Positions 38,431-52,173 of a stretch of 64,000 nt of DNA are shown here, piece by piece. Origin of the DNA: Chlorocebus sabaeus (lineage: Eukaryota > Chordata > Mammalia > Primates > Cercopithecidae); NCBI RefSeq assembly GCF_047675955.1, contig NC_132904.1, positions 59,515,435 to 59,579,434 of the forward strand, given 5' to 3'. Numbering within the stretch: the first letter of the stretch is position 1; each line of letters begins with the position of its first letter. A program made the position numbers and the translations under genes. The notes under the pieces are model-generated. The model was not told the origin of the DNA, did not search any database, and saw only the letters and a program-made list of their open reading frames with translations.

Positions 38431-41400
38431 CCCCAGGTAAAAATGAGAAAGAAATTTTCTGACAAATGACTTTCTGATTTCTGAATTCATCTCTCAGAGT
38501 TTCACCATTCTGTTCATGTAGCTGTTTGCTAACCCTCTTCTCCTTGAATTTGCAAAGTGATATTTGGGAGGGCATTGAGGGCTACAGTGAAAAAGGAAAT
38601 ATTTTCAGATAAAAACTGAAAAGAAGCGTTCTGAGAAACTTCTATGTGACCTGTGCATTCATCTCACAGTGTTCCACCTTTCTGTTCATGTAACTGATTG
38701 CTAACACTCTTCTCGTGGAATCTGCTAAGTGATATTTGGGATCGCATTGAGGGCTACAATGAAAAAGGAAATATCTTCAGAAAAAAACTGAAAAGAAGCG
38801 TTGTGCGAAACTGGATTGTGAACTGTGAATGCAACTCACAGTGTTACAGTATTCTATTCATTGATCAGTTTTCTAACACTGTTTCCTTGAAATCTGCAAT
38901 GGAATATTTCTATGCCCTATCAAGCTTACAGTGACAAAGGAAATATATTCAGATAAAAAGTAGAAAGAAGCTTTCAGAGAAACTGCTTTTGATGTGAGCA
39001 TTCAACTCACGACGTTACAGCTGTATTTCGTGGAACTGTTTACTAGTCCTGTTTTAGTGGAATCTAAGACCTGATAATTTCAATTGCTTCAAATATTATA
39101 CGTCCAAAGGAAATATCCTCAGATAAAAACGAGAAAGAAGTTTTCTGAGAAATTCCTTTCTGATCTCTAAATTTGTGTCACAGAGTTTCACCTTTCTGTT
39201 CATGTAACTGTTTGCTAACACTCTTTTCGTGGAATCAGCAAAGTGACATTTGGGAGCGCATGGAGAGCTACAGTGAAAAAGGAAATATCTTCAGATAAAA
39301 ACTGAAAAGCATTGTGAGAAACTGCATTGTGATCTGTGAATTCATTTCACAGAGTTCCACCTTTCCTTTAATGAAGCTCTTTGCTAACACTCTTCTCCTG
39401 GAATCTGCAAAGTGACATTTGGGAGCGCATTGAGGACTACAGTGAAAAAGTAAATATCTTCAGTTAAAAACTGAAATGAAGCATTTTGAGAAACTTCTAT
39501 GTGATATGTAAATTCATCTCACAGAGTTCCACCCTTCTGTTCATGTAGCTGTTTGCTAACACTCTTCTCCTGGAATCAGTAAAGTGATATTTGGGGGCGC
39601 ATTGACAGGTACAGTGAAAAAGGAATTATCTTCAGATAAAAACTGAAAAAAAAAACGTTCTGAGAAGCTTCTATATGATCTGTGAATTCATCTTACAGAG
39701 TTCCACCTTTCCGTTCATGTAGCTGTTTGCAAACACTCTTCTCCTGGAATCAGCAAAGTGATATTTGGGAGCACCTTGAGGGCTGCAGTGAAAAAGGAAA
39801 TATATTCAGATAAAAAATAAAAAGAAGCCTTCTGAGAAACTGCATTGTGACGTGTGAATGCAACTCATAGAGTTACTCTTTTCTATTCATTGGTCAGTTT
39901 GCTAACACAATTTTCTTCAAATCTTCAGTGAGATATTTCTTTGCACAATCAAGCTTACTGTGACATAGGAAATATCTTCATATGAAAAGTAGAAAGTCGC
40001 TTGCTGAGAAACTACTTTGTGATGTGTGAATTCAACTCACTGAGTTACAGCTGTTTTTCATGGAGCTGTTTGTTGGATCTGCTTTTGTGGAAACTAAGTC
40101 TTGATATTTTTGGTCGCTTTGAATACTATACGGCCAAAGGAAATATCACCAGAGAAAAATGACAAAAAGTTTTCTGAGAAATTTCTTTCTGATCTGTCAA
40201 TTCATCTAAGAGAGTTCTACCTTTCTGTTCATGAAGCTGTTTGCTAACACTCTTCTCGTGGAATCTGCAAAGTGATAATTGGCAGCACATTGAGGGCTAT
40301 GGTGGAATAGGAAATAAAATCAGATAAAAACGAGAAAGAAGTTTTCTGAGAAATTCCTTTCTGATCTATCAGTTCATCTGATAGAGTTACATCATCCTGT
40401 TCATAAAGCTGTTTGCTGACACTCTTCTGGTGGAATCTGCAAAAGATATTTGGGAGCTCATTGAGGGCCACAGTGAAAAATGAAATACCTTCAGATAAAA
40501 ACTGAAAAGAAGCGTTCTGAGAAACTTTTATGTGATCTGTGAATTCATCCCACAGAGTTCCACCTCTCTGATCATGTAGCTTTTTGCTAACACTCTTCTC
40601 CTGGAATCTGCAAAGTGATTTTTCGGAGCGCATTGATGGCTACAGTGAAAAAGGAAATATCTTTAGATAAAAACTGAAAGGAATCGTTCTGAGAAACTTC
40701 TATGTGACCTGTGCATTCATCTCACAGAGTTCCACCTTTCTGTTCATGTAGCTGTTGCTAACACTCTTCTCGTTTAATCTGCTAAGTGATATTTCAGAGC
40801 CCATTGATGGCTACAGTGAGAAAGGAAATATCATCATATGAAAACTGAAAGGAAGCGTTCTGAGAAACTGCATTGTGACGTGTGAATGAAATTCACAGAG
40901 GTACACTTTTCTGTTCATTGATCAGTTTTCTAACACATTTTACTTGAAATCAGCAGTAGGATATTTCTTTGCCCAATGAAGCTTATGGTGACAAAGGAAA
41001 TATCTTGAGATAAAAAGCAGAAACAAGCTTTCTGAGAAACTGCTTTGAGATGTGTGAATTCAACTCACTGAGTTACACCTGTATTTCATGGAGCTGTTTA
41101 CTAGTCCCGTTGTTGATGAATCTGAGAACTGATATTTCGGATCGGTTGGAGGAGTATCAGCCAAAGGAAATATCCCCAGATAAAAACGAAAAAGAAGATT
41201 TCTGAGAAATGTCCTTCTGATCTCTGAGTTCATCTCACAGAGTTCTACCTTTCTGTTCATGTAGCTGTTTGCTAACACACTTCTCAAGGAATCTGCTAAG
41301 TGATATTTGGAGCGCAATGGTGGCTACAGTGAAAAAGGAAATATCTTCAGATAAAAACTGAAAAGAAGAGTTCTGAGAAAATGCATTGTGACATGTGAAT

Positions 41401-41483
41401 GCAACTCACAGAGTGACACATTTCTGTTCATTGATCAGTTTGCTAATACATTTTTCTTGAAATCAGCAGTGTGATATTTTGTT

Positions 41484-42692
41484 GCCCAATGAAGCTTACG
41501 GTGATGAAGGAAATATCTACAGATAAAAAGTAGAAAGAAGCTTTCTGAGAAACTGCTTTGTGATGTGTGAATTCAACTCACTGTGCTACAGCTGTATTTC
41601 ATTGAGCTGTTTGCCAGTCCAGTTTTTGTTGAATCTGAGAACCGATATTCCGGATGACTTGGAGGAGTATACAGCCAAAGGAAATATGCCAAGATAAAAA
41701 CGAGAAAGAAGATTTCTGAGAAATGTCTTTCTGCTCTCTAAGTTCATCTCACAGAGTTCCACCTTTCTGTTCATGTAGCTGTTTGCTAACACTCTTCTCG
41801 TGAAATCTGCAAAGTGATATTTGGGAGCACATTGAGGTCTACAGTGAAAGAGGAAATATCTTCAGATAACAACAGAAAGAAAGTGTTCTGAGAAATTTCT
41901 ATGTGACCTGCCCATTCATGTCACAGAGTTCCACCTTTCTGTTCTTGTAGCTGTTTGCTAAAACTCTTCTGGTGGAATCTGCTAGGTGATATTTGGGAGT
42001 GCATTGAGGGCTACAGTGAAAAAGGAAACATCTTCAGATAAAAACTGTAAGGAACCTTTCTGAGAAACTTCTATGAGACTTGTGCATGCATCTCACAGAG
42101 TTCCACCTTCCTGTTCATGTTCATGTAGCTCTTTGATAACACTCTTCCCGTGGAATCTGTTAAGAGATATTTGGGTGCACATGGAGGGCTACAGTGAAAA
42201 AGGAAATATCTTCAGATAAAAAAGGAAAGGACGCATTCTGAGAGACTTCTACATGACCTGTGCGTTCACCTCACAGAGTTCCACCTTTCCATTCATTTAG
42301 CTGTTTGCTGAAAATTTTCTCGTGGAATCTGCAAAGTGACATTTGGGAGCGCATTGAGGGCAACAGTTAAAAAGGAAATATCTTTGGATAAAAACTGAAA
42401 GGAAGCATTCTGAAAAACTTCTATGTGACCTGTGCATTTACCTCACAGAGTTCCACCTTTCTGTTCATGTACCTGTTTGCTAACACTCTTCTCGTGGAAT
42501 CTGCTAAGTGATGTTTAGGAATGCATTGATGGCTATAGTGAAAAAGGAAATATCTTCAGATAAATACTGAAAAGAAGCGATCTGAGAAACTGCATTGTGA
42601 CCTGTGAATGCAACTCACAGAGTTACACTTTTCTGTTCATTGATCAGTTTGCTAACACAGTTTTCTTGAAGTCTGCAGTGGGATATTTCTTT
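41484..42692 (+). repeat. 7-monomer module at the left of block 5
   Basis: 1,209 bp between D anchors. D, A and B are followed by about four C monomers, including one with a 6-bp repeat slippage (TTCATGTTCATGTAG, about 42,113). The A monomer at 41,600 is already of the block 5 type. Confidence 0.72.
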
Positions 42693-45600
42693 GCCCAGTG
42701 AAGCTTATGGTGACAAAGGAAATATCTTCAGATAAAAAGTAGAAAGAAGCTTCCTGAGTGACTGCTTTGTGAAATGTGAATTCAACTCACTGAGTTACAG
42801 CTGTATTTCATGGAGTTGTTTGCTAGTCCAGTTTTTGTTGAATCTGAGAACTGATATTTCGGATCACTTGGAGGAGCATACAGCCAAGGGAAATATCCCC
42901 AGATGAAAACGAGAGAGAAGATTTCTGAGAAATGTCTTTCTGATCTCTGAGTTCGTCTCACAGAGTTCCTCTTTCTGTTCATATAGCTGTTTGCTAACAC
43001 TTTTGTCGTGAAATCTGCAAAGTAATATTTGGGAGCACATTGAGGGCTACAGTGAAAAAGGAAATATCTTCAGATAAAAACTGAAAGGAAGCGTTCTGAG
43101 AAACTTCTGTGTGACCTGTGCATTCATGTCACAGAATTCCACCTTTCTGTTCATGTAGCCGTTTGCTAACACTCTTCTTGGGGAGTCTGCTAAGTAATAC
43201 TCTGGAGCACATTGAGGGCTACAGTGAAAAAGGAAATATCTTCAGATAAAAACTGAAAGGAAGCCTTCTGAGAAACTTGTGTGTGACTTGTGCATTCATA
43301 TCACAGAGTTCCACCTTTCTGGTCATGTAGCTGTTTGCTAACTCTCTTCTTGTGAAATCTGCTAACTGATATTTCGGAGCAAGTGAAGGCTACAGTGAAA
43401 AAGGAAATATCTGCAGATAAAAACTGAAAAGAAGCATTCTGAGAACTGCATTGTGATCTTTGAATACAACTCACAGAGTTACACTTTTCTGTTCATTGCT
43501 CAGTTTGCTAACACAGTTTTCTTGAAATACGCAGTGGGATATTTCTTTGCCCAAATAAGCTTATGATGACAAAGGAAATATCTACAGATAAAAAGGGGAA
43601 AGAAGCTTTTTGAGAAACTGCTTTTTGATGTGTGAACTAAACTCACTGAGTTACAACTATACTTCATGGAGCTGGGTGGTAGTCCAGTTTTTGTTGAATC
43701 TGAGAACCGATATTTCAGATCACTTGGAGGATTATACAGCCAAAGGAAATATGCTCAGATAAAAACGAGAAAGATTTCTGAGAAATGTTTTTCTGATCTC
43801 TGAGTTCATCTCACAGAGTTCCAACTTTCTGTTCATGTAGTTGTTTGCTAACATTCTTCTCGTGGAATCTGCAAAGTGATATTTGGGAGCGCATTGAGGG
43901 CTACAGAGAAAACGGAAATATCTTCAGATAAAAACTGAAAGGAAGCGTTCTGCGAAACTTCTATGTGACCTGTGCATTCACCTCACAGAGTTCCACCTTT
44001 CTGTTCATGTAGCTGTTTGCTAACACTCTTCTCGTGGAATCTGCAAAGTGACATTTGGGAGCGCATTGATGGCTACAGTGAAAAAGGAATTATCTTTAGA
44101 TAAAAGCTGAAAGGAATCATTCTGAGAAAATTCTTTGTGATATGCACACATTCATGTCAGAGTTCCACCTTTCTGTTCATGTAGCTGTTTGCTAACCCTC
44201 TTCTCATAGAATCTACTAAGTGATATTTGGGAACGCATTGACAGCTACAGTGATAAATGAAATAATTTCAGATAAAAGCTGAAAAGAAGCGTTCTGAGAA
44301 ACTGTATGGTGACCTGTGGATGCACCTCATAGAGTTACATTTTTCTGTTCATTGATCAGTTTGCTATCACACTTTTCTTCAAATCTACAGTGGAATATTT
44401 CTTTGCCCAAAGAAGCTTATGGTGAAAAAGGAAATATCTTCACATAAAAAGGAGAAAGAAACTTTCGAAAAACTGCTTGGTGATGTGTCAATTCAACTCA
44501 CTGACTTACAGCTGTATTTCATGGAACTGCTTGCTAGTCCAGTTTTTGTTGAATCTCAGAACAGATATTACGGATCACTTGGAGGAGTATACAACGAAAG
44601 GAAATATCTCCAGATAAAAACGAGAAAGAAGATTTCTGAGAAATGTCTTTCTGATCTCTGAGTTCATCTCACAGAGTTCCACCTTTCTGTTCATGTAGCT
44701 GTTTGCTAACACTCTTCTCGTGGAATCTGCAAAGTGATATTTGGGAGCACATTGAGGGTTACAGTGAAAAAGGAAATATCTTCCTAAAAACTGAAAGGAA
44801 GCGTTCTGAGAAACTTCTATGAGACCTGTGCATTCAGCTCACACAGTTCCACCTTTCTGTTCATGTAGCTGTTTGCTAACACTCTTCTCATGGAATCTGC
44901 TAAGTGGGAGCGCATTGACGACTATAGTGAAAAAGGAAATGTCTTCAGATGAAAACTTAAACAAGCGTTCTGAGATACTGCATTGTGACCTGTGAATGCA
45001 ACTCACAGAGTTACACTTTTCTGTTCATTGATCAGTTTGCTAACCCAGTTTTCCTGAAATCAGCAGTGGGTTATTTCTTGGCCCAATGAAGTTTATAGGG
45101 ACAAAGGAAATCTCTTCAGATAAAAAGTAGAGAGAAGCTATCTGAGAAACTGCTTCATGATGTGTTAATTCAACTCACTGAGTTACAGCTGTATTTCATG
45201 GAGCTGTTTGCTAGGCCAGTTTTTGTTGATTCTGAGAACCGATATTTTGGATCACTTGGAGGAGTATACAGCCAAAGGAAATATCCCCAAATAAAAACGA
45301 GAAAGGAGTTTTCTGAAAAATGTCTTTCAGATCTCTGAGTTCATTTCACAGAGTTCCACCTTTTTGTTCATGTAGCTGTTTGCTAACACTCTTCTTGTGG
45401 AATCTGTAAAGTGATATTTGAGAGTGCATTTATGGCTGCAGAGAGAAAGGAAATACCTTCACATAAAAACTGAAAGGAAACGTTCTGAGAAACTTCTATG
45501 TGACCTGTGCATTCACCTCACACAGTTCCACCCTTCTGTTCATGTAGCTCTTTGCTAACACTCTTCTCCTGTAAACTGCAAAGTGACATTTGGGAGTGCA

Positions 45601-48600
45601 ATGAGTTCTACAGTGAAAAAGGAAATATCTTCAGATAAAAATTGAAAGGGAGCATTCTGAGAAACTTCTATGTGATCTGTGAATTCATGTCACAGAGCTC
45701 CACTTTTCTGTTCATGTATCTGTTTGCTAACACTTTTCTCGTGGAATCTGCTAAGTGATATTTGGGAGTGTGTTGATGGCTACAGTCAAAAAGGAAATGA
45801 CTTCAGATAAAAACTGAAAAGAAGCGCTCTGAGAAACTGCATTGTGACCTGTGAATGCAACTCACAGAGTTACATTTTTCTGTTTATTGATCAGTTTGCT
45901 AACACAGTTTTCTTGAAATCTGCAGTGCGATATTTCTTTGTCCATTGAAGCTTATGGTGACAAAGGAAATATCTTCAGATAGAAACTAGAAAGAAGCTTT
46001 CTGAGAAAATGCTTTGTGATGTGTGAATTCAACTAATTGAGTTACAGCTGTATTTCATTGAGCTGTTTGCCAGTCCAGTTGTGATTGAATCTGAGAACCG
46101 AGATTTCAGATCACTTGGAGGAGCATACAGCCAAAGAAAATATCCCCAGATAAATACGAGAAAGAAGATTTCTTAGAAATGTCTTTCTGATCTCTGAGTT
46201 CATCTCACAGAGTTCCACCTTTCTGTTCATGTAGCTACTTGCTAACACTCTTCTCGTGGAATCTGCAAAGTGATATTTGGGAATGCATTGAGGGCTACAG
46301 AGAAAAAGGAAATATCTTCAGATACAAACTGAAAGGAGCGTTCTGAGAAACTTCTATGTGACCTGTGCATTCACCTCACAGAATTTCACCTTTCTGTACA
46401 TTTAGCTGTTTGCAAACACTCTTCTCCTGGAATCCGCAAAGTGACATTTGGGAGTGCTTTGGGGGCTACAGTGAAAAAGAAAATATCTTCAGATAAAAAC
46501 TGCAAGGAAGCGTTCTGAGAAACTTTTATGTGACCTGTGCATTCATGTCACAGAGTTCCAACTTTCTGTTCATGTTTCTGTTTGCTAACACTCTTTTCGT
46601 GGAATCTGCTAAGTGATACTTGGGAGCGCATTGACGGCTACAGTGAAAAAGGAAATGTCTTCAGATCAAAACTGAAAAGAAGCGTTCTGAGAGACTACAT
46701 TTTGACTTGTGAAAGCACCTCACAGAATTACACTTTCCTGTTCATTGTTCAGTTTGCTAACACAGTTTTCTTGAAATCTGCAGTGGTATATTTCTTTGCC
46801 CAATGAAGCTTATGGTGACAAAGGAAATATCTTCAGATAAAAAGTGGAAAGAAGCTCTCTGAGAAACTGCTTTGTGATATGTGAATTCAACTCACTCTTT
46901 TACAGCTGTATTTCATGGAGTTGTTTGCTACCCTAGTTCTGTTGAATCTGACAACCGATATTTCAGATCACTTGGAGGAGTATACAACCAAAGGAAATAT
47001 CCCCAGATTAAAACGAGAAGCAAGATTTCTGAGAAATGTCTTTCTTCTCTCTGAGATCATCTCACAGAGTTACACCTTTCTGTTCATGTAGCTGTTTGCT
47101 AACACTCATACCCTGGATTCTGCAAAGTGACATTCGGGAGCACATGGAGAGCTACAGTGAAAAAGTAAATATCTTCAGATAAAAACTGAAAGGAAGCGTT
47201 CTGAGAAGCTTCTACATGACCTGTGCATTCATGTCACAGAGTTCCACCTTTCTCTTCATTTAGCTGTTTGCTAACACTCTTCTTGTGGAATCTCCTAAGT
47301 GATATTTGGGAGCGCATTGACGGCTACAGTGACAAAGGAAATGTGTTCAGATCAAAACAGAAAAGAAGCCTTCTGAGAGACTGCATTTTGACCTGTGAAT
47401 GCAGCTCACTGAGTTATACTTTTCTGTTCATGGATCAGTTTGCTAACACAGTTTATTTCAAAACTGCAGTGGGATATTTCCTTGCCCAGTGAAGCTCATG
47501 GTGACAAAGGAAATATCTTCATATAAAAAGTAGAAAGGAACTGTGTGAGAAACTGCTTTGGGAGGTGTGAATTCAACTCACTGAGTTACAGGTTTATTTC
47601 ATGGAGCTGTTTGCTAGTCCAGTTTTTGTTGAATCTGAGAACCGATATTTAGGATCACTTGGAGGAGTACTCAGCCAAAGGAAATATCACCAGATAGAAA
47701 AGAGAAAGATTTCTGAGAAATGTTTTTCTGATCTCTGAATTCATCTCACAGAGTTCCACATTTCTGTTCATGTAGCTGTTTGCTAACACTCTTCTTGTGG
47801 AATCTGTAAAGTGATATATGGGAGCGCACTGAGGGCTACAGCCAAAAAGGAAATATCTTCAGATGAAACTGAATGGAAGCATTCTGAGAAACTTCTATAT
47901 GACCTGCGCATTCAAGTCACAGAGTTCAACCTTTCTGTTCATGTAGCTCTTTGCTAGCAGTCTTCTCGTGGAATATTCTAAGTGATATTTGTGAGCGCTT
48001 TGAGGGCTACAGTGAAAAAGGAAATATCTTCAGATAAAAACTGAAAGGAAGCGTTCTGAGAAACTTCTATGTGACCTGTGTATTCATCTCACAGAGTTCC
48101 AACTTTCTGTTCATGTAGCTGTTTGCTAACACTCTTCTTATGGAATCTGCTATGTGATATTTGGGACCACAATGACGGACACAGTGTAAAAAGAAATATC
48201 TTCAGATAAAAACTGAAAAGAAGCGTTCTGAGAACTGCATTGTGATGTGTGAATGCAACTCACAGAGTTACACTTATCTGTTTATTGATCACTTTGCTTA
48301 AACAGTTTTCTTGAAATCTGAAATGGATATTTCTTTGCCTAATGAAGCTCATGGTGCCAAAGGAAATATCTTCAGATAAAAAGTAGAAAGAATCTTTCAG
48401 AGACACTGCTTTGTGATGTGTGAATTCAAATCACTGAGTTACAGCTGTATTTCATGGAACTGTTTGCTAGTCCAGTTTTTGTTGAATCTGAGAACCAATA
48501 TTTCGTATCAGTTGGAGGAGTGTACAGTCAAAGAAAATATCCCCAGATAAAAACGAGAAAGAAGATTTCTGAGGAATGTCTTTCTGATCTCTGAGTTCAT

Positions 48601-51101
48601 GTCACAGAGTTCCACCTTTCTGTTCATGTACCTGTTTGCTAACACTCTTCTCCTGTAATCTGCAAAGTGACATTTCGGAGCTCATAGAGGGCTACAGTGT
48701 AAAAGGAAATATCTTCAGATAAATACTGAAAGTAAGCATTCTGAGAAACTTCTATTTGACCTGTGCATTCACCTCACAGAGTTCCAACTTTCTGTAATGT
48801 AGCTGTTTCCCAACACTCTTCTCGTAGAATCTGCAAAGTGATATTTGGGAGCGCATTGAGGGCTACAGTGAAAAAGGAAATATCTTCATACAAAAACTGA
48901 AAGGAAGCATTCTTTGAAACTGCATTTTGACGTGTGAATGCAACTCACAGAGTTACACTGTTCTGTTCATTGATCAGTTTGCTAACACAGTTTTCTTGAA
49001 ATCTCTGGTGGGATATTTCTTTGCCCAATGAAGCCTATGGTGACAAAGGAAATATCTTCAGGTAAAAAGTAGAAAGAAGCTTTCTGAGAAACTGCTCTGT
49101 GATGTGTGAATTAAACTTACTGAGTTACAGCTGTACTTCATGAAGGTGTTTGCTAGTCAAGTTTCTGTTGAATCTGAGAAGCGATATTTCAGATTGCTTG
49201 GAGGAGTATACATCCAAAGGAAATATCCCCAGATAAAAATGAGAAAGAAGATTTCTGAGAATTCTGTTACTGATCTCTGAGTTCATCTCACAGATTTCCA
49301 TCTATCTGTTCATGTAGCTGTTTGCTAACATTCTTCTCGTGGTATCTGCTAAGTGATATTTTTGAGCGCTTTGAGGGCTACATTGAAAAAGGAAACATCT
49401 TCAGAAAAAAACTGAAAGGAAGCGTTCTGAGAAACTTCTATGTGACCTGTGCATTCATCTCACTGAGTTCCACCTTTCTGTTCAAGTAGCTGTTTGCTAA
49501 CACTCTTCTCGTGGAATCTGTTAAGTGATATTTTGGATCACATTAAGGGAAACAGTGGAAAAGAATTATCTTCAGATAAAAAGTGAAAAGAAACGTTCTG
49601 AGAAACTGCATTGTGACCAGTAAATGTAACTGACAGAGATACATTTTTCTGTCCATTGATCAGTGTGCTATAACAATTTTCTTGAAATCTGCAGTGGGAT
49701 ATTTCTTTGCCCAATGAACCTTATGGTGACAAAGGAAATATCTTCAGATAAAAAGTGGAAAGAAGCTTTCTGAGAAACTACTTTTTGATGTGTGAATTCA
49801 ACTCACTGAGTTACAGCTATATTTCATGGAGCTCTTTGCTAGTTAACTTTTTGTTGAATCTGAGAACCGATATTTCGGATCACTTGGAGGAGTATACAGC
49901 CAAAGGATATATCCCCAGATAAAAACGAGAAAGAAGATTTCTGAGAAATGTCTTTCTGATCTCTGAGTTCATCTCACAGAGTTCCACATTTCTGTTCATG
50001 TAGCTGTTTGCTAACACTCTTCTCGTGGTATCTGCTGAGTGATATTTGGGAGCGCGTTGACGGCTACACTGACAAAGGAAATGTCATCAGATAAAAACTG
50101 AAAAGAAGCGTTCTGAGAAACTGCACTGTGACCTGTGAATGCAACTCACAGTGTTACACCTTTCTGTTCATTGATCAGCTTGCTAACACAGTTTTCTTGA
50201 AATCTGCAGTGGGATTTTTCTATGCCCAATGAATCTTATGGTGACAAAGGAAATATCTTCAGATAAAAAGTAGAAAAAAGCTTTCTGAGAAACTGCTTTG
50301 TGATGCGTGAATTGAACTCACTGAGTTACACCTGTATTTCATGGAGCTGTTTGCTAGTCCAGTTTTTTTGCATCTGAGAATATTTCAAATCGCTTGGAGG
50401 AGTGTACAGCCAAAGGAAATATCCCCAGATAAAAACGAGAAAGAAGATTTCTGAGAAATGACTTTCTGATATCTGAGTTCATCTCACAGAGTTCCACCTT
50501 TCTGTTCATGTAGCTGTTTGCTAACACTCTTCTCATGAAATCTGCAAAGTGACATTTTGGAGCGCATTGAGGGCTAGAGTGAAAAAGGAAATATCTTCAG
50601 ATACAAACTGAAAGGAAGCATTCTGAGAAACTTCTATGTGACCTGTGCATTCCTGTCACAGAGTTCCACCCTTCTGTTCATGTAGCTGTTTGCTAAAACT
50701 CTTCTCGTGGAATCTGCAAAGTGACGTTTAGGAGCGCATTGATGGCTACAGTGAAAAAGGAAATGTATTCAGATAAAAACTGAAAAGAAGCGTTCTGAGA
50801 AACTGCATTGTGACCTGTGAATGCAACTCACAAAGTTACACTTTTCTGTTCATTGATCAGTGTGCTAACACAGTTTTCTTGAAATCTGCAGGGGGATATT
50901 TCTTTGTCCAATGAAGCTTATGGTGACAAAGTAAATATCTTCAGAAAAAAGTAGGAAGAAGCTTTCTGAGAAACTGCTTTGTGATGTGTGAATTCAACTC
51001 AATGAGTTACAGCTGTATTTCATGGAGATGTTTGCTAGTCCAGTTTTTGTTGAATCTGAGAACCGATATCTCAGATCACTTGGAGGATTATACAGCCAAA
51101 G

Positions 51102-51205
51102 GAAAAACTGGAAAGAAGATTTGATAAAAACTGGAAAGAAGATTCCTGATAAAAGATTTGATAAAAACTGGAAAGAAGATCCCTGATAAAAACTGGAAAG
51201 AAGAT
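51102..51205 (+). repeat. Short tandem expansion within an A monomer
   Basis: The 20-bp unit ATAAAAACTGGAAAGAAGAT occurs complete starting at 51124, 51161 and 51186. A fourth partial copy ends at 51120. The repeat starts are 37 and 25 bp apart, with GATTCCTGATAAAAGATTTG-like filler between. A normal A monomer has one equivalent (ATAAAAACGAGAAAGAAGAT). The expansion adds about 72 bp, which matches the 585-bp D-to-D interval (3 monomers plus 72). Confidence 0.88.
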
Positions 51206-51649
51206 TTCTGAGAAATGTCCTTCTGGTCTCTGAGTTCATCTCACAGAGTTCCACCTTTCTGTTCATGTAGCTGTTTGCTAACACTCTTCTCATGGTATCT
51301 GCTAACTGATATTTGTGAGTGCATTGTTGGCTACAGTGAAAAAGGAAATGTCTTCAGATAAAAACTGAAAGGAAACGTTCTGAGAAACTGCATTGTGATC
51401 TGTGAATGCAACTCATAGGGTTACACTGTTCTGTTCATTGATAAATTTGCTCACTGAGTTTTCTTGAAATCTGTAGTGGGATATTTCCTTGCCCAGTGAA
51501 GCTTGTGGTGACAAAGGAAATGTCTTAGGATAAAAAGTAGAGAGAAGCTTTCTGAGAAACTGCTTTGTGATAGGTGAATTCAACTCACTGAGTTACAACT
51601 GTATTTCATGGAGCTGTTTGCTAGTCCAGTTTTTGTTGGATCTGAGAAC

Positions 51650-52010
51650 CGATATTTGGGAACACTTTGGGGGCTACAGAGGCAAGGAAATATCCCTGGA
51701 AAAAAACGAAAAAGAAGTTTTCTGAGAAATGTCTTTCTGATATCTTAGTTCATTACAGAATTCCACCTTTCTTTTCATGTAGCTGTTTGTTAACACTCTT
51801 CTCCTGGAATCTGCAAAGTGACATTTGGTAGCACACTGAGGGCTACAGTGAAAAAGGAAATGTCTTCAGATGAAAACTGAAAGGAAGCATTCTGAGAAAC
51901 TTCTATGTGACCTGTGCATTCATGTCCCAGAGTTCCACCTTTCTGTTCATGTAGCTGTTTGCTAACAGTCGTTTCATGGAATCTTCTAAGTGATATTTGA
52001 GAGCGCATTA
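51650..52010 (+). repeat. 12-monomer duplicate, left copy (A* variant and following C)
   Basis: An unusual A monomer has GATATTTGGGAACACTTTGG and GGGGGCTACAGAGGCAAGG where TTGGAGGAGTATACAGCC is usual. It is followed by CTTTTCATGT in B, then ATGTCTTCAGATGAAAACTG and CATGTCCCAGAG in C. The same linked variants occur 2,055 bp to the right. Confidence 0.72.
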
Positions 52011-52173
52011 CGGCTACAGTGACAAAGGAAATGTCTTCAGATAAAAACTGAAAAGAAGCTTTCTGAGAAACTGAATTCAGATGTGTGAAGTCATCTGAAA
52101 GAGTTACACTTTTCTGTTTATTGATCAGTTTGCTCACCCAGTTTTCTAGAAATCTGCCGTGGGATATTTCTTT

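Larger units (their letters stand above)
27501..41050 (+). repeat. Alpha satellite block 4, D-A-B-(C)n modules with A' monomers
   Basis: Plus-oriented modules anchored by D monomers, which contain CTTTGCCCAATCAAGCTTA or close variants. D anchors start at 27621, 28474, 29333, 29846, 30362, 31392, 32250, 32936, 33603, 34288, 35831, 36517, 37375, 38227, 38914, 39943 and 40971. Each D is normally followed by an A monomer (TTCAACTCACTGAGTTACAG). In this block A usually carries TAGTCCTGTTTTAGTGGAAT and TTCGATCGCTTCAAATATTA. B follows (CTGATCTGTGAATTCATC), then a variable number of C monomers (CTATGTGATCTGTG, GAGGGCTACAGTGAAAAAGG). Spacing corresponds to 3, 4, 5, 6 or 9 monomers. Confidence 0.93.

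Noticed and set aside
39640..39660. A-rich run as a poly-A tail of a retroposon
   Set aside because: Only about nine to ten A, at the normal AAAAACTGAAAA position of a C monomer, with no element body or target-site duplication.
40244..40633. Minus-strand open frame of 129 codons, similar to one at 51,790-52,179
   Set aside because: Both are antisense readings of B and C monomers. Similarity between them reflects the satellite, not conserved coding.
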